This document shows, in pieces, positions 5,767-12,760 of a DNA stretch of 12,760 bases. Each line of letters begins with the position of its first letter. Position 1 is the stretch's first letter. The stretch is from CAZPZR01 sp964591105 (GTDB taxonomy: Bacteria > Bacillota > Clostridia > Lachnospirales > Lachnospiraceae), in assembly GCA_964591105.1 (NCBI GenBank), contig CAZPZR010000051.1, forward strand, positions 1 to 12,760, read 5' to 3'. The translations under genes and the position numbers were made by a program. The notes below the pieces were generated by a model. The model searched no databases, was not told where the DNA came from, and saw only the letters and a list, made by a program, of their open reading frames with translations.

Positions 5767-7125
5767 ATGGAACAGAAGAGAAACAGTTTTACCAGCAAGA
5801 TTGGATTCGTCCTTGCAGCTGCTGGATCTGCTGTAGGACTCGGAAACCTTTGGCGTTTCCCTTACCTTGCAGCAAAATATGGTGGAGGTTCTTTCTTATT
5901 AGTATATTTGATCCTCGCTGTAACATTTGGTTTTGCTCTTATGATTACTGAAATTGCAATCGGACGCAAAACAGGTTTAAGTGCGATTAGCGCATTCAAA
6001 GCTCTCGACAAGAGATTTAGTTTTTTAGGAGTGCTGGCAGCGGCAGTTCCTATTATTATCTTCCCTTACTACTCAGTAATTGGTGGTTGGGTAGTGAAGT
6101 ATTTTGCAACATTCATCAGTGGCGGTGCTCATCTCGCAGCTGCCGACGATTACTTTACAGGATTTATTGGAAGTGCTTACGAACCTTTGGTATGGTTCTT
6201 TGTATTTATGGCATTTACAGCTGTAATCGTTCTTCTTGGTGTTGAAAAAGGAATCGAGAAGATGAGTAAGATAATGATGCCTATCCTTATATTGCTTTCT
6301 GTTATTGTAGCCGTTTACGCACTTACCTTAGAAGGTGCTATGGATGGTCTGAAGTACTACCTTCTTCCTCGTATGGAAGATATTTCAGCTAAAACAATCC
6401 TTGCTGCTATGGGACAGTTGTTCTACTCCATGTCTCTTGCAATGGGTATCATGATTACATATGGTTCTTATATGAAAAAAGACGCACACCTGGAAAGTTC
6501 TGTTCATCAGATTGAGATTTTTGACACAGGTATTGCTTTCCTCGCAGGTCTTATGATTATTCCATCTGTATTCGCATTCTCTGGTGGAGACCCTGCAGCA
6601 CTTGGTGCTGGTCCTGGACTGATGTTCATGGCTCTTCCAAAAGTATTTGCAAGTATGAAATTCGGTGGTGCAATCGGTACATTATTCTTCTTACTTGTAT
6701 TCTTTGCAGCACTTACATCTTCTATCTCACTGATGGAAACAATCGTATCCTTCTTCCGAGATAAATTTGGATGGACTCGTACATTTACTGGAATTATGGT
6801 AGCTGTTTGCTCAACTATTCTTGGTATTCCATCTTCTCTTGGATTCGGACCATTAAGCTTTATCAGCTGGATGGGAATGTCAATCCTCGATATTATGGAC
6901 TTTGTAAGTAACAGCGTATTGATGCCAATCGTAGCCTTCTTCACTTGCATCCTCGTAGGATTTGTCATCAAACCTAAGACAATTGCTGATGAAGTTAAAG
7001 TTACAGATGGTACTTTCAAAGCTGAAAAAATGTTTACTGTAATTATCAAATGGATCGCACCTGTATTCCTTGTACTGATTCTTGTTAGTTCTGTAGCAAG
7101 TGCAATCGGTGTATTCTCATTGTAA
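5767..7125 (+). CDS. Sodium-dependent transporter, NSS/SNF family
   Basis: A 452-residue integral membrane protein of the LeuT fold that imports an amino acid or related amine with Na+. TM1 carries the family signature AAAGSAVGLGNLWRFPY (residues 17-33) forming Na+ and substrate sites. TM6 has GQLFYSMSLAMG (216-227) around the unwound substrate-binding segment, and TM8 has ALTSSISLME (315-324) with the Na2-site Thr/Ser pair. Length and hydrophobic pattern suggest about 11 membrane helices, as in MhsT/Tyt1-type members, rather than 12. The ATG at 5767 is 6 nt after AGGAGG; an in-frame TTG at 5752 overlaps that site and is rejected. It is monocistronic: own promoter, strong terminator. The substrate cannot be told from sequence; a hydrophobic or aromatic amino acid is a guess from length class. 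Confidence 0.95.
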   Translation: MEQKRNSFTSKIGFVLAAAGSAVGLGNLWRFPYLAAKYGGGSFLLVYLILAVTFGFALMITEIAIGRKTGLSAISAFKALDKRFSFLGVLAAAVPIIIFPYYSVIGGWVVKYFATFISGGAHLAAADDYFTGFIGSAYEPLVWFFVFMAFTAVIVLLGVEKGIEKMSKIMMPILILLSVIVAVYALTLEGAMDGLKYYLLPRMEDISAKTILAAMGQLFYSMSLAMGIMITYGSYMKKDAHLESSVHQIEIFDTGIAFLAGLMIIPSVFAFSGGDPAALGAGPGLMFMALPKVFASMKFGGAIGTLFFLLVFFAALTSSISLMETIVSFFRDKFGWTRTFTGIMVAVCSTILGIPSSLGFGPLSFISWMGMSILDIMDFVSNSVLMPIVAFFTCILVGFVIKPKTIADEVKVTDGTFKAEKMFTVIIKWIAPVFLVLILVSSVASAIGVFSL

Positions 7126-7144
7126 GATGAATATTTAGATGGCT

Positions 7145-7184
7145 AAAGGCCTCATTTCTGGGATTCCAGAAATGAGGCCTTTTT
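7145..7184 (+). terminator. Strong terminator after the NSS transporter gene
   Basis: A 17-bp perfect stem (7145-7161 with 7166-7182), 4-nt loop GATT and a T-run ending at 7184. The symmetric A/T flanks may also let it act on the minus strand, after the LRR protein gene that ends at 7211. Confidence 0.95.
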
Positions 7185-7210
7185 ATGAGGACGATTAAAT
7201 CGATAACGGC

Positions 7211-9433
7211 TTATTTTTTATTTTTTTTCCACTGTGCGTATAATGTTACTTTTCCACCATTCTTAGATGTCAAGTTCTTTACAGACGCTTTGTTCTTGTA
7301 GGATTTTCCTTTTCCGTTTGCTTTTGTGTTCCATCCTACAAATGTGTAGCCTTTCTTTTTGAAAGTATTGGATGTCAGTTTATAACTTGTTCCATACTTT
7401 CTGGAAGTCATGGAACTCATCTTTCCGCTAGTTGATCCATTTCCCTTGAATGCAATTGTATACTTGTTTGGTGTCCATTTTGCATAAACGGTTTTGTTTC
7501 CTGTACTTCCTTTTTTAATCTCTGTGATTTTTGTTTTGTAATTGCTACTTGTGTACCATCCGCCAAATGTATATCCTGTTCTTGTTGGATTTTTCAACTT
7601 GATTGTTGACGTTGTCACTGTATATGTAGCTGGATTACTACTACTATTTTTTCCACTGTTTAATTTGTAAGTAATTTTATATGTAGTCTTTTTCCACTGC
7701 GCATATAATGTTTTATTTCCTGTACTTTCTGCCGCAATTTCTGTTACTTTTGTTTTGTAGCTACTGTCGGAGTACCATCCTGCAAATGTATAACCTGTTC
7801 TCGTTGGATTCAGTAATTTTATTGCTTCTGAACCAGACTGATAAGATTCTGGATTTGCAGCATTATTTTTTCCACCGCCAAGAACATATGTGATGCTATA
7901 ATTTTTTTTCGAACTACTTACTTTTACTTGAAATCCATTTGCTGTAGCCCATTGATAAGCATATGATCCTTCTTCGCAGTTTATCACTGCACCTGCACAA
8001 ATTGCAGAATTTCCAATTGATACGATGCTTTTTGGGAGAAAGACATTTTTCAAATCAAGATTTTCAAAAGCACCATCTTCAATTTCTGTTACCGGGCATC
8101 CTAAAATTTCTTCCGGAATGAGTAACTCGTCTTCACTCACCAAACTTTCTGTAATAATAATGCCCGTTCCATCTTCGTTATATTTGTATGCAAATTTTTT
8201 GTCGCTAGAAACCCATACAATATTTGCTCCCTGTTTTTCCAGCCAATTTCCCAAATATGTTCCTTCGCAGCAATAAAAGTCTACTGGCATCCAAACATTC
8301 TCGGTATTTTCAGCCATACAAAACACGTGGTCGTTAAAACGATAAAATCTTTTGTCAAGTAAATGTACAAATACCTTATCAAATCCTGTACATCCGAAAA
8401 ATGCTCCAACTCCAATAAAAGATACACTCTCTGGTATTATTAAATTTCCACTCAGCCCATTACATGTATTAAAAGCCCAATTTCCAATTTCTTCCAATTT
8501 ACTTGGAAGCTTTAATTCTCCCGTTATTTGACACCATCCAAATGCACTTGCCTCTATTGTTGTTATGCCTTCAGGTATCGTTAAAGAATCATTGGAAAAT
8601 GTTCCACATCCTAAAAAAGCACCTTCTCCAATCTCTTTCAGCCCTTCTGGGAAAGTCAATTCACCAGTTAATTTGCAATAAGCAAAAGCATGCCTACCAA
8701 TTTTCACAAGACTACTTGGGAAGGTCACTTCACCCAAAAATCGATATTCTTCAAATGCATATTCACCAATTTCCGTCACAGGATATCCATTGATTTCACT
8801 CGGAATTTTTAAATCTCCTCGTTCTTCTCCTTCGTATCCTGTAATAATTACTCCCGTTCCATCTTCGTTCAATTCATAGGAAAATTCATCCGCTTTTGTT
8901 GATGAATCTTCTTCGTTCCCTTCTATTTCTTCATTCACTGTAAAGCTATTTTCTATGGCCCATCTATACACATAGCTTTTATCGTCTTCCTCACAGTATA
9001 TGCTTACATTCAAATGAACATCGTCATTATCATCCAATGCATGTTCATCTATAAATTCAATCGTTCTTGGTAATGTAACACTTTTGAAGTTTGTGCAATT
9101 CAAAAATGCATAAGACTCAATCGCTATAACTGCATAGCCATCAATTCTTTCCGGAATCTCCAGATTTCCTTTGACATCTCCTTTACATTCCACAATGATA
9201 ATTCCATTCTCTGCTGAAACATAATCTGTTAGGAATTTGTCATCTGCTAATTTATAGGAAATCTTACACTCTCCCACTACATATTCCTTCACGTCTTGGC
9301 TAGTGTTTCTTTCCACCTCAATCGCAGTTTGTTTTTCCTCACAGCTCACTTCCTGTGCACTCACAGTTACTGGAATTGACGTAATCGTAAATGCCAGTGC
9401 CATTGCAAGCGCCAATGCCTTCTTCCTCTTCAT
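7211..9433 (-). CDS. Secreted BspA-like leucine-rich-repeat protein with Listeria-Bacteroides repeats
   Basis: A 740-residue protein starting with a signal peptide (MKRKKALALAMALAFTITSI, then VSAQE, cleavage near residue 26). Residues ~55-490 form three units. Each opens with a DGTGIIIT-like strand, continues into LRR_5/BspA-type repeats (IPxxINGYPVTEIGEYAF, LTFPEGLKEIGEGAFLGC) and closes with a cap like NCEEGSYAYQWATANGFQV. The middle unit is longest. Residues 512-737 hold three Listeria-Bacteroides (Flg_new/InlB B-type) repeats with GYTFxGWY...TLYAQW. There is no LPXTG motif or C-terminal membrane anchor, so it is secreted or held by non-covalent wall contacts; the basic C terminus (KKNKK) fits the latter. 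BspA-like proteins often bind host or bacterial surfaces; the partner here is unknown. Start: ATG 9433 with AAAGGA 10 nt upstream. It appears monocistronic. Confidence 0.9.
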   Translation of the reverse strand: MKRKKALALAMALAFTITSIPVTVSAQEVSCEEKQTAIEVERNTSQDVKEYVVGECKISYKLADDKFLTDYVSAENGIIIVECKGDVKGNLEIPERIDGYAVIAIESYAFLNCTNFKSVTLPRTIEFIDEHALDDNDDVHLNVSIYCEEDDKSYVYRWAIENSFTVNEEIEGNEEDSSTKADEFSYELNEDGTGVIITGYEGEERGDLKIPSEINGYPVTEIGEYAFEEYRFLGEVTFPSSLVKIGRHAFAYCKLTGELTFPEGLKEIGEGAFLGCGTFSNDSLTIPEGITTIEASAFGWCQITGELKLPSKLEEIGNWAFNTCNGLSGNLIIPESVSFIGVGAFFGCTGFDKVFVHLLDKRFYRFNDHVFCMAENTENVWMPVDFYCCEGTYLGNWLEKQGANIVWVSSDKKFAYKYNEDGTGIIITESLVSEDELLIPEEILGCPVTEIEDGAFENLDLKNVFLPKSIVSIGNSAICAGAVINCEEGSYAYQWATANGFQVKVSSSKKNYSITYVLGGGKNNAANPESYQSGSEAIKLLNPTRTGYTFAGWYSDSSYKTKVTEIAAESTGNKTLYAQWKKTTYKITYKLNSGKNSSSNPATYTVTTSTIKLKNPTRTGYTFGGWYTSSNYKTKITEIKKGSTGNKTVYAKWTPNKYTIAFKGNGSTSGKMSSMTSRKYGTSYKLTSNTFKKKGYTFVGWNTKANGKGKSYKNKASVKNLTSKNGGKVTLYAQWKKNKK
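7223..7900 (-). repeat. Three tandem Listeria-Bacteroides repeat units within the LRR protein gene
   Basis: The units code for residues ~512-581, 584-654 and 657-737. The first two are close copies (shared NPTRTGYTF-GWY and K-TEI---STGNKT-YA-W) and are alike in DNA too; the third is more divergent and longer. Recent duplication of the first two is likely. Confidence 0.8.
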
Positions 9434-9489
9434 CCTTTTTTCATCCTTTCTGTCAATTTTATTTCTGTTCTTTGTCAGATTATATGTAC

Positions 9490-9519
9490 ATTATATAACT
9501 TTTAAAGTCACATATTCAA
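9490..9519 (-). promoter_or_regulatory. Putative promoter of the LRR protein gene
   Basis: On the minus strand TTGAAT (9514-9519), an 18-nt spacer and a perfect TATAAT (9490-9495). It lies about 57 nt before the start codon. The AT-rich setting makes chance matches easier. Confidence 0.55.
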
Positions 9520-9560
9520 TCAAATATTACGGAAATATGTCATAGAATGAGGTGTTGACT

Positions 9561-9745
9561 ATGTACGAAAGACAATTTGCTGAACGATGAACTGAATTAC
9601 GTATGAAAAAGGGGGTTTCCGCACGCGACATGAGTTTATCTCTTGGGCAGAACAACTGCGCAATTTATATACTCTTGTGCACAGTTTCGTAGATTAATCT
9701 GCCTTCCCTCATTGGCAGCATTTTTCAATATAACTATAAAGAAAA
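9561..9745 (+). pseudogene. Decayed XRE-type helix-turn-helix regulator remnant
   Basis: GAGGTG (9549-9554) sits 6 nt before ATG 9561, as in a real gene. The frame reads MYERQFAER, a TGA stop at 9588-9590, then TELRMKKGVSARDMSLSLGQ, which closely resembles the first helices of a common short Firmicute XRE regulator family (ITELRLQKGVSARDMSLSLGQN in intact copies, from memory). It then degrades and hits TAG at 9690-9692. The expected later segment, LPSLAAFFNIT, appears in a different frame (about 9700-9734), so there is also a frameshift. The C-terminal end is cut short by a terminator hairpin. Two stops and a shift argue for decay rather than sequencing error. In life such proteins are ~70-aa DNA-binding regulators of unknown targets. 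Confidence 0.72.
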
Positions 9746-9785
9746 GGAATGAATCCTCCCTATTTCAGATTCATTCCTTTCTCTT
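9743..9785. terminator. Terminator after the DegV family gene
   Basis: A 13-bp perfect stem, AAAGGAATGAATC (9743-9755) with GATTCATTCCTTT (9768-9780), and a 12-nt loop. The minus strand continues TTTTCTTTA after the stem, 10 nt past the DegV stop. The plus strand has CTCTTTT, so it may also stop plus-strand transcripts. Confidence 0.85.
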
Positions 9786-9789
9786 TTAC

Positions 9790-10662
9790 TTATTTTACAT
9801 TTTTTGTATCTGTCAGAGCAAAGATTGCAAGCACTCCCGGTCCGGTATGTCCGCCAATCACTGTTCCGATGTTGTTAATGAGAATATTTTCCACTCCCAT
9901 CTCTTCCTTTATGATAGATGCGAGATATTCTGCATCTTCCTGACAATCTCCATGCGTGATCATCACAATTTCATTCTGATAGCCTTGTGTGTGTTCCACT
10001 GCCAGATCAACAATCTTGCGAATTGCTTTCTTACGACCACGTTCTTTTCCAATCACTTCCAATTTTCCTTCTTCGTTCAGTACAATGATTGGTTTAATCT
10101 TGATCATGGAACCAACAACTGCAGATGTCTTTGAGATTCTGCCTCCGCGCTGCAAATGATTCAAGTCATCAGCCGCAACATAATGTCCGATATGCTCTTT
10201 CAGCTCATCGGCATATGTATATGCTTCTTCCAAAGAAGCACCTTCTTCTTTTTTCTGAAGCACATAGTAAAGAAGCAACGCTTCTCCCATACACGCACAC
10301 TTCGTATCTAATACAAGAATCTTACGTTCTGGATACTCTTCCATGAGCTCCTCTGCCGCAATACGCACACTATTGTAAGTTCCACTTAAAGCAGAAGAAA
10401 ATCCAAGATGAAGCACATCTTTTCCTTCTTTTAAAATAGGCTCTAATTTTTCTTTTGCTTCTTCTGGATTCACCTGTGAAGTTACTGCCATCTTCCCTTC
10501 ACGCAGCTTACCAAAGAACTCTTTTGCACTCAAGCCTTCCATATCTACATAATGTTCATTATCGATTGTATATTTTAAAGGTAGTACTGGAACTCCTTTT
10601 TCTTCAAGCCATGCTTTTGGAAGGTCAATAGTGCTGTTTACTGTAATTACATATTCATTCAT
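9790..10662 (-). CDS. DegV family protein (fatty-acid-binding, FakB-like)
   Basis: A 290-residue cytoplasmic protein with two-domain DegV architecture. Landmarks: an N-terminal strand with NSTIDLP (9-15), TSQVNPEEA (61-69), GFSSALSGTYNS (87-98) lining the lipid head-group site, HLQRGGRIS in the hinge region, and the C-terminal GTVIGGHTGPG (266-276). DegV/FakB proteins hold a fatty acid in a buried pocket and can present it to the FakA kinase; no fakA gene is in this window, so that role is inferred. The open frame runs to 10731, but ATG 10662 is preceded by AAGGAGG (10671-10677) at 8 nt and fits the family N terminus; the longer version would run through the promoter. It stands alone, between its own promoter and terminator. 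Confidence 0.94.
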   Translation of the reverse strand: MNEYVITVNSTIDLPKAWLEEKGVPVLPLKYTIDNEHYVDMEGLSAKEFFGKLREGKMAVTSQVNPEEAKEKLEPILKEGKDVLHLGFSSALSGTYNSVRIAAEELMEEYPERKILVLDTKCACMGEALLLYYVLQKKEEGASLEEAYTYADELKEHIGHYVAADDLNHLQRGGRISKTSAVVGSMIKIKPIIVLNEEGKLEVIGKERGRKKAIRKIVDLAVEHTQGYQNEIVMITHGDCQEDAEYLASIIKEEMGVENILINNIGTVIGGHTGPGVLAIFALTDTKNVK

Positions 10663-10692
10663 ATTTATCTCCTCCTTGTTGACATGTAGTTT

Positions 10693-10721
10693 ATAATACC
10701 ACGTTTCGTAGTTTTGTGCAA
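10693..10721 (-). promoter_or_regulatory. Promoter of the DegV family gene
   Basis: The minus strand has TTGCAC (10716-10721), a 17-nt spacer and TATTAT (10693-10698) with a TGG extension. It lies 31 nt before the start codon and just past the stop of the germination gene at 10728, so DegV need not depend on that gene's transcript. Confidence 0.75.
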
Positions 10722-10727
10722 TATTTT

Positions 10728-12110
10728 TCATCTATTCTTCATATTATTGTAATTTAATTTTACATTTAGATAACTTTTCCCACTGACTGTTTTATTAAAA
10801 CATATGCTTCCAATCACAATGACACAGCCTACGAGAAATCCCATCCAGTTAAATACTGCTGTTAGAATCAAAAGTTGCAATCGCATGAATTTCAGTGCAT
10901 AGCCCAGTTCAAAATTCGGTTGCGTATAGTTTGCAACGGCTACAAACGCCATATAAAGCATCACTTCCGCGTTGAACCATCCAGAATTTACGGAGAATTC
11001 GCCCATCACAAGCCCCGCGATTACACTTAGCGGTGTACTCAGCATACTCGGTGTGTTCAGTGCAGCCAGACGCAGACCATCTATGGAGATTTCCAAGATT
11101 AGTAATTGATAAATGAGCGGCACATTTACCACATCCTTCACCGCTACAAATGCAAATGTCTCCGGAAGCCAGTGTGGATTTTGCATAAGCAGTAAAAAAA
11201 CAGGCGTCAAAAATATCGTCAAAAATGTTATCAGTGCTCGTGCTATTTTTAAATAGATATTCGTGAGCACTGGAAAATAGTAGTCATTCGCCTCCTCAAT
11301 CATATCGAGAATCGATGTAGGAAGAATCATCGCTGATGGCGAATTGTCTACTAAAAGCACAATTTTCCCCTCCAACAGGCATGCAGCCGCCGTATCTGGG
11401 CGTTCTGTATATTTGAATTTTGGAAATGGATTATACCACTTTCTTTTATAGAGACTCTCTGCAAGGCTCTGCTGATTCATGCGAAGAGCATCCGTCTGAA
11501 TCTCTGACAAACGATAAAGAATCTTTTTTAACAAGTTATGGTCTACACGGTTTCCCATGTAACAAACTGCCACATCTGTTTTCGATGCATCCCCGACTTC
11601 CATCATTTTCATAATCAGATGGGGATCTCGAATCCTCCGACGGATCAATGCCGTATTAAATACTATCGTCTCTACAAATCCGTCTCTGGAACCGCGCAAA
11701 GACTTATCCTTATCCGGTTCTTCCACACTTCTTGTCGGATACGCACGGCAGTCTATTAAAATTCCTTCCTCGTATCCATCAATCAAAAGACAGGTCAGTC
11801 CCGATAGAATCCCCTTCACCAGTCCATCCATCTCTTGCAGCATCTCTACATCTGCATAGGGAATATATTTTCCTACAAATTGCTGGACATCCTGTGGCAT
11901 ATCCTCTGACTTGATTTTAAACATAGAGTCTATAATCTTTAACATAGATTCTTCATTTGCAAATCCATTGATAAAATAAAGTACTGCCCGGTGGTTCCCA
12001 AGAAACAAGTTTCGCCGAATTACGTCAAAACTATCTGTCACAGGTAAGATTTCATTCAAATATTGCATATTATCTTCTAGATTTTTAGATGTGCATTTTG
12101 TATTTTGCAT
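10728..12110 (-). CDS. GerA-family spore germination protein (SpoVAF-like), orphan
   Basis: A 460-residue protein of the GerA A-subunit family (GerABKA). A hydrophilic N-terminal half (1-285) holds LPVTDSFDVIRRNLFLGNHR, LLIDGYEEGILIDCRAYPTR, EEPDKDKSLRGSRDGFVET and FNTALIRRRIRD. The C-terminal part has about five membrane helices (290-309, then segments up to ~440). These proteins sit in the inner spore membrane and take part in sensing germinants or in release of Ca-dipicolinate. RGSRDGFVET and the SFDVIRR opening look closer to SpoVAF than to a classical GerAA; I hold this loosely. No B or C subunit gene is adjacent. Start: ATG 12110 is 6 nt after GGAGG (12117-12121); ATG 12116 abuts the site. 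A SigG-like promoter lies just upstream, and there is no terminator hairpin before the degV promoter. Confidence 0.92.
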   Translation of the reverse strand: MQNTKCTSKNLEDNMQYLNEILPVTDSFDVIRRNLFLGNHRAVLYFINGFANEESMLKIIDSMFKIKSEDMPQDVQQFVGKYIPYADVEMLQEMDGLVKGILSGLTCLLIDGYEEGILIDCRAYPTRSVEEPDKDKSLRGSRDGFVETIVFNTALIRRRIRDPHLIMKMMEVGDASKTDVAVCYMGNRVDHNLLKKILYRLSEIQTDALRMNQQSLAESLYKRKWYNPFPKFKYTERPDTAAACLLEGKIVLLVDNSPSAMILPTSILDMIEEANDYYFPVLTNIYLKIARALITFLTIFLTPVFLLLMQNPHWLPETFAFVAVKDVVNVPLIYQLLILEISIDGLRLAALNTPSMLSTPLSVIAGLVMGEFSVNSGWFNAEVMLYMAFVAVANYTQPNFELGYALKFMRLQLLILTAVFNWMGFLVGCVIVIGSICFNKTVSGKSYLNVKLNYNNMKNR

Positions 12111-12137
12111 ACTCATCCTCCGCACCTTTTTAAGAAC

Positions 12138-12167
12138 TATCATGCCCTGGAATGGGAGAAAGTATGC
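12138..12167 (-). promoter_or_regulatory. SigG-type (forespore) promoter of the germination gene
   Basis: The minus strand has GCATA (12163-12167), 18 nt of spacer and CATGATA (12138-12144). This matches the Bacillus SigG pattern (about GYATR, N17-18, CATnnTA) at every key base. It lies 28 nt before the start codon, and no good SigA promoter is present in the gap. The match fits the known forespore expression of GerA and SpoVA proteins. Confidence 0.72.
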
Positions 12168-12198
12168 AAAAAGGGACGGTATTTCAACATACCATCCC
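12168..12198 (-). terminator. Terminator after dut
   Basis: The minus strand pairs GGGATGGTAT (12189-12198) with ATACCGTCCC (12173-12182), with one G-U pair and a 6-nt loop, followed by TTTTT (12168-12172). It lies 12 nt after the dut stop and directly abuts the SigG-like -35 of the next gene. Confidence 0.9.
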
Positions 12199-12209
12199 TG
12201 ACTCACGCA

Positions 12210-12725
12210 TTATTTTGTTGTACTTCCGAATCCTCCATTACGAACTTCTGTCACATCATCATCTACCGTGATTCCATACTCCATGAAAATCCCCTGTGCA
12301 AATCCTGTGCCAGCCGCAATTTCGATTGTCTTTCCTTCATTTGTATCGTTGGTCACTTTAAAGAAGATATGACCTTCGTTGTCTGAATAAAAGTAATCGC
12401 TGTCTATAATTCCAACTGTATTATTCAGCTGCATACGATATTTGAATCCTAATCCGCTTCGAGGGTAGCATTTTAACACCCAGTCAACCTCCATCTCCGC
12501 ACGGATACCACTTGCAATTTTCTTTGTCTCTCCCGGCGCGATCTTCAAATCAACTGGAGCGAAAAAGTCATATCCTGCTGAACCTTTGGTTGCTCTTTTT
12601 GGAAGTTTGATTTCTTCGTATACTTTTAAAATTGTTGCGTCATCTGCAGCTCCAAATGCATCTATATACCCTTCTTTAAATTGTTCAAAGCTTACTTTAT
12701 GAAATTTTGCAATTCTTTTTGCCAT
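12210..12725 (-). CDS. dut: dUTP diphosphatase (trimeric dUTPase)
   Basis: Hydrolyses dUTP to dUMP and pyrophosphate, keeping uracil out of DNA and feeding dTMP synthesis. The 171-residue product shows all five dUTPase motifs in order: SAGYDFFAP (49-57), PRSGLG (88-93), NNTVGIIDSDY (101-111), AQGIF (143-147) and the Arg/Phe-bearing C-terminal arm RNGGFGSTT (162-170). Two departures from the textbook form: a ~38-residue N-terminal extension before the first motif, and an insertion after motif 3, where DYxGE becomes DYFYSDNEGH. Both are also found, as I recall, in clostridial and some phage dUTPases, so it may have phage ancestry, but no other phage gene is near. ATG 12725 follows AGAGGAA; the promoter is probably outside the window. 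It ends at a terminator of its own. Confidence 0.93.
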   Translation of the reverse strand: MAKRIAKFHKVSFEQFKEGYIDAFGAADDATILKVYEEIKLPKRATKGSAGYDFFAPVDLKIAPGETKKIASGIRAEMEVDWVLKCYPRSGLGFKYRMQLNNTVGIIDSDYFYSDNEGHIFFKVTNDTNEGKTIEIAAGTGFAQGIFMEYGITVDDDVTEVRNGGFGSTTK

Positions 12726-12760
12726 GAAAACGTTCCTCTTTTCTGATAGATTTCTCTACC

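Noticed and set aside
6507..7049. A 180-residue minus-strand open frame inside the transporter gene.
   Set aside because: It is antisense to a clear NSS transporter, with no ribosome binding site or recognisable domain.
9643..10134. A 163-residue plus-strand open frame running through the XRE remnant and the DegV gene.
   Set aside because: It is mostly the antisense of degV and passes through a terminator hairpin. Only its first part (LPSLAAFFNIT) is meaningful, as part of the XRE remnant.
10663..10731. A 23-residue N-terminal extension of the DegV protein.
   Set aside because: It covers the promoter and the AAGGAGG site; the family N terminus begins at 10662.
12111..12206. A 32-residue N-terminal extension of the germination protein.
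   Set aside because: It would read through the dut terminator, the SigG-like promoter and the ribosome binding site.
1..12760. CRISPR array, insertion sequence, prophage or toxin-antitoxin module.
   Set aside because: No spaced direct repeats, transposase, integrase or phage structural genes were seen. The only repeats are the protein-coding ones in the LRR gene and terminator hairpins.

Overview
The window reads as a chromosomal segment of a low-GC, endospore-forming Firmicute, most likely a gut Lachnospiraceae (Blautia/Dorea/Mediterraneibacter-like). The evidence is strong purine-rich ribosome binding sites (GGAGG), protein sequences typical of Clostridia, a GerA-family germination gene with a forespore-type promoter, a luxS gene, and a secreted BspA-like leucine-rich-repeat protein. 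No species name can be given from sequence alone. Most of the window is housekeeping. There is no CRISPR array, prophage block, insertion sequence or tRNA/rRNA gene that I can support.

Layout, left to right. The window opens inside an ABC-F ATPase gene (+), which ends at a bidirectional terminator. On the minus strand come trpS and, upstream of it in the same transcript, a histidine-phosphatase gene broken by an in-frame TGA. A divergent promoter region separates these from luxS (+), which is followed by a zinc-dependent phospholipase C family gene (+). A 12-bp-stem bidirectional terminator then faces the minus-strand infC-rpmI-rplT translation operon. That operon has a consensus SigA promoter, a ~180-nt leader that looks like an L20-type attenuator, and an apparent ATT start codon for infC. 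A divergent Na+-dependent (NSS) transporter gene (+) follows, closed by a very strong terminator.

The right half is almost all minus strand: a 740-aa secreted LRR/Listeria-Bacteroides-repeat protein, a decayed XRE-type regulator remnant (+), a DegV family lipid-binding protein, an orphan GerA/SpoVAF-like germination protein, and a dUTPase. Each of the last three appears to be its own transcription unit, separated by hairpins or promoters.

Functional links are mostly local: the infC operon feeds ribosome assembly and initiation and is probably autoregulated; luxS recycles S-ribosylhomocysteine; the germination protein appears to be expressed in the forespore. The items most worth a second look are the SigG-like promoter (GCATA-N18-CATGATA) before the germination gene, the infC ATT start plus attenuator, the nonsense-interrupted phosphatase upstream of trpS, the XRE pseudogene, and an inverted repeat sitting in the spacer of the transporter promoter. 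I found nothing that amounts to a wholly new multi-gene system.
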